Origin: Endobacter medicaginis
GTDB taxonomy: Bacteria > Pseudomonadota > Alphaproteobacteria > Acetobacterales > Acetobacteraceae
NCBI RefSeq assembly: GCF_014192375.1
Contig: NZ_JACHXV010000004.1
Coordinates: 1 to 64,000, forward strand
Length of the DNA stretch: 64,000 nt
Direction of reading: 5' to 3'
Shown here piece by piece: positions 18,260 to 26,227 of the stretch. Made by a program: the position numbers and the translations under genes. The notes below the pieces were generated by a model. That model was not told the DNA's origin. It made no database searches and saw only the letters and a list, made by a program, of their open reading frames with translations. Numbering within the stretch: position 1 is the first letter of the stretch; every line of letters begins with the position of its first letter.

Positions 18260-19525
18260 TCAACCGATCCTGTCGATATTGCCCATGTAAGGGGCCAGAA
18301 CCGGCGGGATGACGATACTGCCGTCCTCCTGCTGATGGGTTTCCATCACCGCGATCAGCGTGCGGCCCACCGCGAGGCCGGAGCCGTTGAGCGTGTGGAG
18401 ATAGGCCGGGCCACCTTCGGCCGGGCGGTAGCGGGCGTTCATGCGGCGGGCCTGGAAGTCGCGGGTGTTGGAGATCGAGCTGATCTCGCGCCAGGCCTGC
18501 TGGCCGGGCAGCCAGACCTCCAGATCGTAGGTGCGGGCGGCGGAGAAACCGGTATCGCCGGCGCAGAGGAGCACGCGGCGGAAGGTCAGGCCGAGTTCGG
18601 CGAGCAGGGATTCCGCGTGACCGACCATGCGCAGATGTTCGGCGTCGGACTGTTCGGGGGTGGTGATGGCGACCATCTCGACCTTGCCGAACTGGTGCTG
18701 GCGCAGCATGCCGCGGGTGTCACGCCCCGCGGAGCCGGCTTCGGCGCGGAAGCACGGGGTGAGCGCGGTCAGGCGGATCGGCAGGGCGGATTGAGGGATG
18801 ATCTCGCCGGCGACGGAATTGGTCAGCGGCACCTCGGCGGTGGGGATCAGCCAGCGGTCGTCGGTGGTGTGGAACAGATCGTCGGCGAATTTGGGCAACT
18901 GGCCGGTGCCGAAGATGGTCGCCTCGTTGACCAGCAACGGTACGGTGCGTTCCTCGTAGCCGTTGGCCAGCGTCTGGCGGTCGATCATGAACTGGCCGAG
19001 CGCGCGTTCGAGACGGGCGAGCGAGCCCTTCAGGATGGTGAAGCGGGCCCCGGCGAGCTTGGCCGCGCCGGGGAAGTCCATCATGCCCAGCGCCTCGCCG
19101 AGCTCGAAATGCTGCCTCGGGATGAAGGCGAATTCGGCCGGGGTACCGTGGACGTGCTCGACGCGGTTGGCGGTCTCGTCGGGGCCGTCGGGCACCTCCG
19201 GATCGAGCCGGTTGGGCAGTTCGGCGAGGGCGTCGCGGATGGCGCGGTCGAGGATGGTGCTGCGGCTTTCGAGCTCGTCCATCGCGCCTTTCAGGGCGAC
19301 AGCCTCGGCCTCCAGCGCGGTGGAATCAGCCTTGCCGCGCTTGAGCTGGCCGATCTCCTTCGCCAGCGCATTGCGGCGCTGCTGATGCTCCTGCTGGGCG
19401 GTGATGGCGGTGCGGCGTTCCTCGTCGAGGACCAGCAGTTCGGCCGAGCGCGGTGCGAGCCCACGGCGGGCAAGGGCGGCGTCGAACGCTGCCGGATCGG
19501 CGCGGAGCGCGCGGATATCGTGCAT
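18260..19525 (-). CDS. serS: Seryl-tRNA synthetase
   Basis: A 421-residue class II synthetase charging tRNA-Ser. Residues 1 to about 100 form the long antiparallel coiled coil that grips the tRNA variable arm ([21 protein letters not shown]). The catalytic part has motif 2 around [20 protein letters not shown] and QFGKVEM, and motif 3 in [17 protein letters not shown]. Length is standard. It is the last gene of the scp-tat operon, beginning 2 bases after the tatC stop. Confidence 0.97.
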   Translation of the reverse strand: MHDIRALRADPAAFDAALARRGLAPRSAELLVLDEERRTAITAQQEHQQRRNALAKEIGQLKRGKADSTALEAEAVALKGAMDELESRSTILDRAIRDALAELPNRLDPEVPDGPDETANRVEHVHGTPAEFAFIPRQHFELGEALGMMDFPGAAKLAGARFTILKGSLARLERALGQFMIDRQTLANGYEERTVPLLVNEATIFGTGQLPKFADDLFHTTDDRWLIPTAEVPLTNSVAGEIIPQSALPIRLTALTPCFRAEAGSAGRDTRGMLRQHQFGKVEMVAITTPEQSDAEHLRMVGHAESLLAELGLTFRRVLLCAGDTGFSAARTYDLEVWLPGQQAWREISSISNTRDFQARRMNARYRPAEGGPAYLHTLNGSGLAVGRTLIAVMETHQQEDGSIVIPPVLAPYMGNIDRIG

Positions 19526-19527
19526 GA

Positions 19528-20322
19528 TCAGGGATTTTCCGTGGTTTCTTCGAGTTTTGGTTCGACGAGCTTGGCGCAGAGGATGGATATCTCGTAGAGC
19601 CCGATCAACGGCAGCGCGAGGCCGGTCTGGGTGATGACATCAGGCGGGGTGAGGATCGCGGCGGCGACGAACGCGCCGACCCAGGCATAGCGGCGCACGC
19701 GGCGCAGGCCTGTGGAGCGCACAAGGCCAACCTTGGCGCACAAGGTGAGGGCCACCGGCAGCTCGAAGGAGATGCCGAACGCCATGATCAGCTTCATCAC
19801 CAGAGCGAGATACTCGCTGACCTTGGCCTGGAGCTGGATCTGCAGGCCGTCGCCGCCGGTATTCGTCTGGAAACTGAGGAAGAACTTCCAGGCGGTTGGA
19901 AATATGAAATAATAGGCGAGAGCGGCGCCCATCAGGAACAGGATCGGGGTAGCGATCAGGAACGGGGCGAAGGCGCGCTTCTCGCTGCGGTAGAGGCCCG
20001 GGGCGATGAACATCCAGGCCTGGATGGCGATCATCGGGAAGGACAGGAACGCCGCACCGAACATCGCCACCCGGATGTAGGTGAAGAACGCCTCGTAGAG
20101 CGCTGTATAGATGAGATGTGGCTGCTCACCCTGCTGGCGCATGATCTCGGCCAGCGGCTGGGCGAGGAACAGGTAGATGCGGCCCGAGAAATGGTAGCAG
20201 AGCGCGAAGAACACCGCGAAGGAGACCCCCGACCACAACAGGCGGCGGCGCAGTTCGACCAGATGGTCGAGCAGCGGCATCGGGGTGTCGTCGATCGGGT
20301 CGGTGCTGGCGCGGTCGGTCAT
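19528..20322 (-). CDS. tatC: Twin-arginine translocase subunit TatC
   Basis: A 264-residue inner-membrane protein with six predicted membrane helices. The N-terminal [20 protein letters not shown] contains the conserved cytoplasmic LxELRxR motif that binds twin-arginine signal peptides. [17 protein letters not shown] lies in the first large loop. With TatB it forms the substrate receptor for folded protein export. It follows tatB by 8 bases. Confidence 0.97.
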   Translation of the reverse strand: MTDRASTDPIDDTPMPLLDHLVELRRRLLWSGVSFAVFFALCYHFSGRIYLFLAQPLAEIMRQQGEQPHLIYTALYEAFFTYIRVAMFGAAFLSFPMIAIQAWMFIAPGLYRSEKRAFAPFLIATPILFLMGAALAYYFIFPTAWKFFLSFQTNTGGDGLQIQLQAKVSEYLALVMKLIMAFGISFELPVALTLCAKVGLVRSTGLRRVRRYAWVGAFVAAAILTPPDVITQTGLALPLIGLYEISILCAKLVEPKLEETTENP

Positions 20323-20330
20323 CTTGGCAG

Positions 20331-20867
20331 TCAGTAGGCGTGTCGGCCCGGGATGTATCCCGCCGGATCGGGTGGCAGGAAATCGGGCCGTGGCGCCGAG
20401 CGGCGCAGGATGTCGGCGGCAATGCGCGGCGGGATGGCGTCCGGGGCCGGGCCGAGACGTTCGGACGCCGTGGCGTCGAACGGGCCCGGGGTGAAGGCGG
20501 GTGCGGGGGCTTCGGGCGGGGGCGCGGCGGTGCTGCCGAGCAGAGGGGGTGCGGCGGCGGAGAAGGCGGGCGGCGGGGTGGTGGCCTCACGCACGGAGCG
20601 GCGCAGGCTGCCGTCCTCGTCGAGCAGGCCCATCACCTTGCCGCGCACGTCGAGCCGGCGCATCTGACGCAGCGTGTCGCGGGCCTCAGTGAGATCGGCC
20701 TCGCGCAGCATCTCGTCGACGTGGCCCTGGAACTCGCTGGCCATCGAACGGGCCTTCTTCACCACGCCGGCGACGGTGCGCATGGCGATGGGCAGGTCCT
20801 TGGGGCCGATCAGGACCAGGGCCACGCCGCCGACCAGCGCGATCTCGGACCAACTGAAATCGAACAT
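20331..20867 (-). CDS. tatB: Twin-arginine translocase subunit TatB
   Basis: A 178-residue protein with one N-terminal membrane helix (MFDFSWSEIALVGGVALVLIG), the hinge GPKDLP and an amphipathic helix (AMRTVAGVVKKARSMASEFQ). A long Pro/Ala-rich tail follows. The Glu8-containing helix and the GPKDLP hinge distinguish it from TatA. An AAGGAAGG ribosome site precedes the ATG. No tatA is found in this window. Confidence 0.93.
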   Translation of the reverse strand: MFDFSWSEIALVGGVALVLIGPKDLPIAMRTVAGVVKKARSMASEFQGHVDEMLREADLTEARDTLRQMRRLDVRGKVMGLLDEDGSLRRSVREATTPPPAFSAAAPPLLGSTAAPPPEAPAPAFTPGPFDATASERLGPAPDAIPPRIAADILRRSAPRPDFLPPDPAGYIPGRHAY

Positions 20868-20875
20868 CGACCTTC

Positions 20876-20903
20876 CTTGGGGTAAGCCCTTGGGGGTAAG
20901 CCC
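20876..20903. repeat. Short tandem repeat in the scpB-tatB gap
   Basis: Two adjacent 14-base units, CTTGGGGTAAGCCC and TTGGGGGTAAGCCC, followed by a partial third (TGGGG). They sit just upstream of the tatB ribosome-binding site on the minus strand. Probably slippage-derived; function unknown. Confidence 0.5.
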
Positions 20904-20919
20904 TGGGGCGGCCCGGAGA

Positions 20920-21546
20920 CTACGCCGCCGCGTCGTCCTTTGCGAGGTCCAGCTCGGGAGTGGGGGCGATGACGCCCGGCAGCTCGGCGACCAGCTCCTC
21001 GCGGCGTGGCAGGTCGCGCAGCGAGCGCAGGCCGAAGCGTTCGAGAAAGCCGGGGGTGGTGCCCCACAGGGTCGGACGGCCGGGGACTTCCTTGCGGCCG
21101 CAGGGCATCACCAGTTCGGCCTCGATCAGCGTCTCGAGCACGTTCTGGCCGAGCGAGACGCCGCGGATCTCCTCGATCTCGGTTCGGGTGCAGGGCTGGT
21201 GGTAGGCGATGATCGCCAGCGTCTCCATCGTCGCGCGCGGCAGGCGGCGAGGACGCTTCTGCACCTGGGTCAGGAACGGGGCGAGATCGGGCGCGGTGCG
21301 GAACTGCCAACCGCCGGCGACCGCCTGGATGCACAGGCCGGAGCCCTCGTGCCGCGTCGCGACGCGGGCGACGATCGCCTCGACATCGGTCTGGTCGAGG
21401 GGGGCGAGCAGCGCGAGCAGCGCACGCGCAGTGACCGGCTCGGCGGAGGCGAACAGGGCGGCCTCGACCAGGCGGATGGCGAGGTCGTGCTGGGTGGCCG
21501 TCTGCTGTTCGGCGAGATCGTCGAAGCGGGCGGAATGGTCATCCAT
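20920..21546 (-). CDS. scpB: Segregation and condensation protein B
   Basis: A 208-residue kleisin-associated winged-helix protein: IRLVEAALFASAEPVTARALLAL, then PRATMETLAIIAYHQPCTRTEIEEIRGV, the strongest ScpB signature, and GRPTLWGTTPGFLERFGL. As a dimer it binds ScpA and SMC to compact and segregate chromosomes. The ATG at 21546 gives the family N-terminus and overlaps scpA by 8 bases; the frame is open farther upstream, inside scpA. Confidence 0.94.
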   Translation of the reverse strand: MDDHSARFDDLAEQQTATQHDLAIRLVEAALFASAEPVTARALLALLAPLDQTDVEAIVARVATRHEGSGLCIQAVAGGWQFRTAPDLAPFLTQVQKRPRRLPRATMETLAIIAYHQPCTRTEIEEIRGVSLGQNVLETLIEAELVMPCGRKEVPGRPTLWGTTPGFLERFGLRSLRDLPRREELVAELPGVIAPTPELDLAKDDAAA

Positions 21547-22336
21547 GGGCAGCCTCGCGGGTCGGGGCGTTGGTATCGTTGGCGGCGCGGAGCAGGATCG
21601 GGCCGAAGCCGCTCTCCTGATGCAGCTCGATCGCACCGTCGCGGGCGAGTTCGAGCCCGGCGAGCAGGGTGGAGGCCAGGGCCGCGCGCTGCTGGCGCGG
21701 GTCGATGTCCTCGCTGTCGCCGGGGTCGGGCAGGAACCGGTCGAGGCGGTTCCAGCCCGGCGGCAGGGTGCCGAGCATACGGCCGAGCCGACGCAGCGCG
21801 TCCTGGGTGGTCCAGAAGCGGATCGGGCGCGGGCGGTAGACGCGCCTGGGCGCGGTGCGGCGGACCAGGCCGAGCCAGGCGGTCATCAGCTGCGGCAGGT
21901 CGAGCAGGAGATCGGAGCGGTCGATCTCGATCAGGTCTTCCGGCGCGCCGCGGGCGAATTGGTCGAGGCCGAGCTGCGGGCGGGCGGCGAGCAGTCGGGC
22001 GGCGGCGACCATCGCCTCGAGCTCGGCGAGACGGGCGGCGAGTACCTCGGCCGCGATCTCGCCCTCCTCGGCCGCCGCGGGATCGGCGGGCAGCAGCAGG
22101 CGGGATTTGAGCCAGGCGAGCCAGGCGGCCATCACCAGCCAGTCGGCGGCGAGCTCCAGCTTGACGGCGCGGGCGGCCTCGACGGCGGCGAGATACTGTT
22201 CGACGAGGGCGAGGATGGAGATGCGGGCGAGGTCCACCTTCTGGGCGCGGGCGAGGTCGAGCAGCAGGTCGAGCGGACCCTCGAACCCGTCGAGGCGCAG
22301 CACCGGAGCGATGGAGGTGGTCGCGGGCGCGTTCAC
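21539..22336 (-). CDS. scpA: Segregation and condensation protein A
   Basis: A 265-residue kleisin that bridges SMC heads. It starts with the typical LDGFEGPLDLLLDLARAQKVDLARISILALVEQYL (residues 14-48), followed by ADWLVMAAWLAWLKSRLLLP and a C-terminal winged helix (LLAGLELARDGAIELHQESGFGPILL). It overlaps nagZ by 4 bases upstream and scpB by 8 downstream, so the condensin subunits are probably translated together. Confidence 0.95.
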   Translation of the reverse strand: MNAPATTSIAPVLRLDGFEGPLDLLLDLARAQKVDLARISILALVEQYLAAVEAARAVKLELAADWLVMAAWLAWLKSRLLLPADPAAAEEGEIAAEVLAARLAELEAMVAAARLLAARPQLGLDQFARGAPEDLIEIDRSDLLLDLPQLMTAWLGLVRRTAPRRVYRPRPIRFWTTQDALRRLGRMLGTLPPGWNRLDRFLPDPGDSEDIDPRQQRAALASTLLAGLELARDGAIELHQESGFGPILLRAANDTNAPTREAAHG

Positions 22337-23400
22337 GCGGGGATCGCCAGCAGGGTGCTGCGTTCGGCGAGCAGCGGTGCGACGGCGAGGTCGCGGCGGT
22401 GACGGGCGGCGACCCAGGCGCGGGCGGCGGCGATGCGCGACAGGGTCGCCTCGCCCGCCTCGCCGGCGGCGATGGCGGTAGCGGCGCTGTCGTCGAAGCG
22501 GCCGGAGCAGTCGAGCGCAAGGTCGCAGCCGGCGGCGATGGCGGCGGCGGCGCGCTCGGCCGGGGTGCCGGACAGGGCCTGCATGCCGAGATCGTCGCTG
22601 ACCAGCAGACCGTCGAAGCCGATGCGGCGGCGGATTATGCGCTCGATCACCGTGGCCGAGCAGGTGGCGGGGTGCAGCGGGTCGACGGCGCGGTAGCGGA
22701 TATGGGCGGTCATCAGCGCCGGCAGGGCGCGGTTGGCGATGAAGGGGGCGAGGTCGTCCTCGGTGACGTCGTCGAGCTCGGGCAGGTGCAGATGGCTGTC
22801 GGCCAGCGCCCGGCCATGGCCGGGGACGTGCTTGCCGATCGCGATCACGCCCGCCGCGCCGAGGCCCTCGGCCATGGCGGCGCCGAGGGCGGCGACGCGG
22901 TCGGGGGTGCCGCGATAGGCGCGGTCGCCGATCACCGCGTCCGAGCCGGGGACGGCGAGGTCGAGGACGGGGGCGGAGACCATGTCGAAGCCAGTGGCGC
23001 GGGCTTCGAGGCCGATCAGCGCGCCGGTGAGCCAGGCGGCGCGGGGCGTGGAGATGGCGGCAGCGGGCGGGTGGGCGAGGAAATCCGGCGGGCGCAGCCT
23101 TGCGACACGGCCGCCCTCCTGGTCGATGGCGATCAGCACCCCCTGCCCCGCCGCATCGCGGATGGCGGCAGTGAGCGCGCAGAGTGCGGCCGGGGAACCG
23201 ATATTGCGTCGAAACAGGAAAATGCCGGCGGGGCGCAGACGGCGCAGCAGGATGGCTTCGGCGTCGGTGAGCGCGGTCGATTCGAGGCCGATCATCGCGG
23301 CCGAGCAGGCGCGCTGCGGCAGGCGTGCGGTCGCGGCGTGGCCGCAGGCGGCGTCAAGCCGGCCGCCGGTCTCGGTCGGATCGGGGGCGGCGGCGGTCAT
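22333..23400 (-). CDS. nagZ: Beta-N-acetylhexosaminidase NagZ
   Basis: A 355-residue glycoside hydrolase family 3 enzyme that removes N-acetylglucosamine from anhydromuropeptides in peptidoglycan recycling. The NagZ signature GKHVPGHGRALADSHLHLP is intact (KHxPGHG with the catalytic Asp-His pair). AIDQEGGRVARL and LLVSDDLGMQAL carry the substrate-binding Arg and the nucleophile Asp region. There is no signal peptide, consistent with a cytoplasmic enzyme. The start at 23400 overlaps the SPOR gene stop by ATGA. Confidence 0.94.
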   Translation of the reverse strand: MTAAAPDPTETGGRLDAACGHAATARLPQRACSAAMIGLESTALTDAEAILLRRLRPAGIFLFRRNIGSPAALCALTAAIRDAAGQGVLIAIDQEGGRVARLRPPDFLAHPPAAAISTPRAAWLTGALIGLEARATGFDMVSAPVLDLAVPGSDAVIGDRAYRGTPDRVAALGAAMAEGLGAAGVIAIGKHVPGHGRALADSHLHLPELDDVTEDDLAPFIANRALPALMTAHIRYRAVDPLHPATCSATVIERIIRRRIGFDGLLVSDDLGMQALSGTPAERAAAAIAAGCDLALDCSGRFDDSAATAIAAGEAGEATLSRIAAARAWVAARHRRDLAVAPLLAERSTLLAIPA

Positions 23401-24305
23401 CAGAACCCGGCCGGCGTGCAGGCGCCGCCGGCGGCGCGGATCCGCACGCAGAACTCGCTCGCCTGGGCGGTGGTGTCGAAGCCACCGGTGCGCAGGCGCC
23501 AGAAGGTCTCGCCGGCATGGTTGGTGATGCGCTCGACGGTCGGCGTATGGCCGGCGAGCAGCGCCGGGGCGCGGGCGGTGAGGCGTTTCCATTCGGTGCG
23601 GGCGGAGACTTCGGACGCGAGCGCGCCAAGTTGCACCTGATGGGAGCCGGTGGCGGGGCCGGTGGGGGCCGGGTGCAGGGGCTCGGCGGCAGCGGGCTTC
23701 GGCTCCGGCTGGGGGGCGGCGGGTGCCGCAGCAACCGGAGCAACTGGCGTCGAATCATGTTCGGGCGCAGGGGCGGAGGGCGGGGCCGCCAGTTGCGGTG
23801 CGGGCGGCGGGGCGGCGTCACGTCGAGCCTCGTCGACCTGATGCTGGAGCGCCTGTGGACGCGGCTGTTCGGGTGCCGGAGCGAGTTTGGGCTTGCCGTC
23901 GCCGTCGTCGTCACCGAGCGAGGGAAGCGCCTGCACCTGCATCCCGCCCGGGTTGAGCGGCTTGACGCGCACCGGGCCGGGCGGGGCGGAAATCACCACC
24001 AGCCCGTGATGACGATGACCGAGCAGCGACCACGCGCCGACCAGCACCACCAGCAGCGCGGCGAGCGACGCGGCACCGATGGCGAGGCGCCGGGTGGCCC
24101 GGTCGGTGGAGGGCGGCGGGCGGATGCCGAGATCGGGGGTGTCGTCGCGGAAGTGCGGCGAAGCTGCGCGGGGACGCTCGGGAGTGGTGTCGGCAGAGGC
24201 GCGGCCGATCGGGGCGAAGGCGGACTCGTCGCGGTCGTCGCGCGCGGCCGCACGGCCCGCGGAACCGGACCAGGTGGGCTCGCGCCGCTCGCTGCCGTCG
24301 CGCAT
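23400..24305 (-). CDS. SPOR-domain membrane protein
   Basis: The 301-residue product has a charged cytoplasmic N-terminus, one membrane helix (LAIGAASLAALLVVLVGAWSLL, about residues 75-95), a long Pro/Ala-rich periplasmic linker, and a C-terminal SPOR domain (about residues 222-301: HQVQLGALASEVSARTEWKRL, then FWRLRTGGFDTTAQASEFC). SPOR domains bind glycan strands lacking stem peptides at the division septum, so a cell-division role is likely. Two Cys residues in the domain could form a disulfide. The ATG at 24305 was chosen because the further upstream part consists of short tandem repeats. Confidence 0.85.
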   Translation of the reverse strand: MRDGSERREPTWSGSAGRAAARDDRDESAFAPIGRASADTTPERPRAASPHFRDDTPDLGIRPPPSTDRATRRLAIGAASLAALLVVLVGAWSLLGHRHHGLVVISAPPGPVRVKPLNPGGMQVQALPSLGDDDGDGKPKLAPAPEQPRPQALQHQVDEARRDAAPPPAPQLAAPPSAPAPEHDSTPVAPVAAAPAAPQPEPKPAAAEPLHPAPTGPATGSHQVQLGALASEVSARTEWKRLTARAPALLAGHTPTVERITNHAGETFWRLRTGGFDTTAQASEFCVRIRAAGGACTPAGF

Positions 24306-24324
24306 CGTCGTCTCCGTTCCTAAC

Positions 24325-24359
24325 GCACGCCCCTGGGCACGCCCTTGGACACGCCCCGG
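24325..24359. repeat. Short 12-base tandem repeat upstream of the SPOR gene
   Basis: Three near-identical units, GCACGCCCCTGG, GCACGCCCTTGG and ACACGCCCCGG, lie in the 82-base gap between the DALR and SPOR genes. No function is evident. Confidence 0.5.
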
Positions 24360-24387
24360 CCGCACGCGACTCGGGAGCGAGGGGTGA

Positions 24388-25017
24388 TCATACCAGCCCT
24401 GCCGCCGCCGCGCGCGCCAGCAGTGTCGCCGCCCGGCCGGCCAGAGCGAGGCGGCCGGTGGTGGCGTCGGGGTCGGCAGAGTCGATCAGCCGCATGAGCG
24501 GTCCCTGCCCTGCCCGCCATTGCGCATCCAGCGCGTCGGCAAGGCGCGCGAGCCAGGACGCCGGGGGGGTGGCGGCACATTCGCGCGCAGCGGCCAGCAG
24601 CATGCGCAGCAGCGGCAGCGAGGCGGGGTCGATGGTGCCCGGCCAGTCGGGGGCGGCGTCGAGGCCGCAGCTGGCGAGCGCCGCGAAGACCCGGATCGCG
24701 GCGATGCGGGGCAGGCCGCCGCCGTGCAGGACGAAGCCAGCGGGAAAGCCGGGCGGCGACGCCACCTTGGGCAGGTCTGCGATGGCGCGGCGCACCGCGT
24801 CGGGGTCGAGATGCAGCTCGACCGGCCCTGCCCCGGCGGTCTGCAGGCCAAGCGCGGCGACCGGGCCCGGGGCGATGATGCGCAGGACGGCGTTATGTGG
24901 ACGGTGGGCGACGAGCAGTGCCGTGCCGTGCCGCGCCGGGGCGACGCGGACGGGCGCGCCGCCGGCGCGCAGGCAGGCGGCGGCCATAGCGATCAAGTCG
25001 GTGCAACCATCGAGCAT
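24388..25017 (-). CDS. DALR anticodon-binding-domain protein (ArgS C-terminal remnant or paralogue)
   Basis: The 209-residue product has no synthetase active-site motif. Its last 60 residues (WLARLADALDAQWRAGQ, then LMRLIDSADPDATTGRLALAGRAATLLARAAAAGLV) look like the DALR helical bundle that ends arginyl-tRNA synthetase. The first 150 residues are Ala/Gly-rich and not recognised. From memory, full argS sits immediately before the SPOR gene in related genomes, so this is either a degenerate argS-derived gene or a free-standing DALR protein. The ATG at 25017 is chosen; a TTG at 25029 is possible. It is divergent from erpA by 42 bases. Confidence 0.5.
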   Translation of the reverse strand: MLDGCTDLIAMAAACLRAGGAPVRVAPARHGTALLVAHRPHNAVLRIIAPGPVAALGLQTAGAGPVELHLDPDAVRRAIADLPKVASPPGFPAGFVLHGGGLPRIAAIRVFAALASCGLDAAPDWPGTIDPASLPLLRMLLAAARECAATPPASWLARLADALDAQWRAGQGPLMRLIDSADPDATTGRLALAGRAATLLARAAAAGLV

Positions 25018-25059
25018 GCGCCTCTTCAATCACGTCGCGGGCGGCGCTATCTAGAGAGC

Positions 25060-25422
25060 ATGGACCAGATCAGCGCTCCCTCGTTCAGCGTCACCGACCG
25101 CGCGGCCCGGCGGATCGCGCGGATCGTCGCCAGTGAGGCGAAATCGGGCGGCCCTGACACCCAGGCGATGCGGGTGGCCGTGCTCGCCGGCGGGTGCAGC
25201 GGGTTCCAGTATCAGTTCGGGCTGGAGGCACACCCCGCGGCGGACGATCTGGTGATCGATACCGGTGTGGCACGGGTGGTGATCGATCCGGTGAGCCTCG
25301 ACCTGCTGTCCGGGTCGGAGCTGGATTTCGATGATACCTCGCTGATGGGGGCGTATTTTACCGTGCGCAATCCGCAGGCGAGCTCGTCCTGCGGCTGCGG
25401 CACCAGTTTCTCCGTCGCCTGA
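25060..25422 (+). CDS. erpA: Iron-sulfur cluster insertion protein ErpA/IscA family
   Basis: A 120-residue A-type carrier that hands Fe-S clusters to apoproteins. The three cluster-binding cysteines are in place: Cys in LAGGCSGFQYQF and the pair in SSCGCGTSF. Residues 9-25 (FSVTDRAARRIARIVAS) start the family fold. Both ErpA and IscA fit; a lone gene outside an isc/suf operon favours ErpA. xth begins 13 bases downstream, probably on the same transcript. Confidence 0.88.
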   Translation: MDQISAPSFSVTDRAARRIARIVASEAKSGGPDTQAMRVAVLAGGCSGFQYQFGLEAHPAADDLVIDTGVARVVIDPVSLDLLSGSELDFDDTSLMGAYFTVRNPQASSSCGCGTSFSVA

Positions 25423-25435
25423 GCCGACTGCGTCC

Positions 25436-26227
25436 GTGAGCCTGTCGATCGCGACCTGGAACGTCAATTCGGCGCGGCAGCGGGCCGGGCATATCGCGGC
25501 GTTTCTCGACCGGGTGCGGCCGGATCTGCTGCTGTTGCAGGAAATCAAGTGCGAGGCGAAGGCGTTTCCGGCCGAGGCGTTCGCCCAAGCCGGCTATGGC
25601 GCCGAGATCGTCGGGCAGAAGGCGTATAACGGGGTCGCGGTGCTGTCGCGGGTGCCGGTGCGGGTAACCGAGCGGGCCCTGCCGGGCCTGGACCCCGCAC
25701 TCGCGGAGCAGGCGCGTTATATCGAGGTCGAGACGCGTGGCGTGCGGGTCGGCAACCTGTATCTGCCCAACGGCAATTCCGGTGGCGAGGCGGGGTATGA
25801 GGGCAAGCTGGCCTGGATGGGCGCGCTGGCCGACCATGCGCAGCGTCTGCTGGACGAGGATGTCGATCTGGTGCTGGCCGGGGACTACAATGTCTGTCCG
25901 GAGGACGTGGATTTCGCCCCGCGCACGCTGCCGGCCGGCGATGCGCTGATCCGGGATCAGACGCGGGCGGCGTTCCGGCGACTGATCTGGTTGGGGCTGA
26001 CGGATGCGCTGCGTGCGGTGCAGCCAGGCGGGCCGGCCTATACGTTCTGGGACTATCAGGCCGGGTGCTGGCCGCAGGACCGAGGCTTGCGCATCGACCA
26101 TGCTCTGCTGTCGCCACGCCTGGCTGAGCGGCTGGAGAGCGTGCGCATCGAACGCGACGAGCGCGCGGCCGAACAGCCGTCGGATCATGTGCCGGTGGTC
26201 GTCACCCTCGGCGATCAGCCTCAGTGA
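25436..26227 (+). CDS. xthA: Exodeoxyribonuclease III
   Basis: A 263-residue Mg-dependent AP endonuclease and 3'-5' exonuclease of base-excision repair. Conserved blocks: IATWNVNSARQR (residues 5-16, metal-binding Asn), LLLLQEIKCEAKAFP (catalytic Glu), VLAGDYNVCPEDVD (Asp/Asn), LRIDHALLS and EQPSDHVPVVVTL (catalytic Asp/His). It starts with GTG at 25436. Length is normal. Its 3' end overlaps the convergent glucoamylase gene by 7 bases. Confidence 0.95.
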   Translation: MSLSIATWNVNSARQRAGHIAAFLDRVRPDLLLLQEIKCEAKAFPAEAFAQAGYGAEIVGQKAYNGVAVLSRVPVRVTERALPGLDPALAEQARYIEVETRGVRVGNLYLPNGNSGGEAGYEGKLAWMGALADHAQRLLDEDVDLVLAGDYNVCPEDVDFAPRTLPAGDALIRDQTRAAFRRLIWLGLTDALRAVQPGGPAYTFWDYQAGCWPQDRGLRIDHALLSPRLAERLESVRIERDERAAEQPSDHVPVVVTLGDQPQ

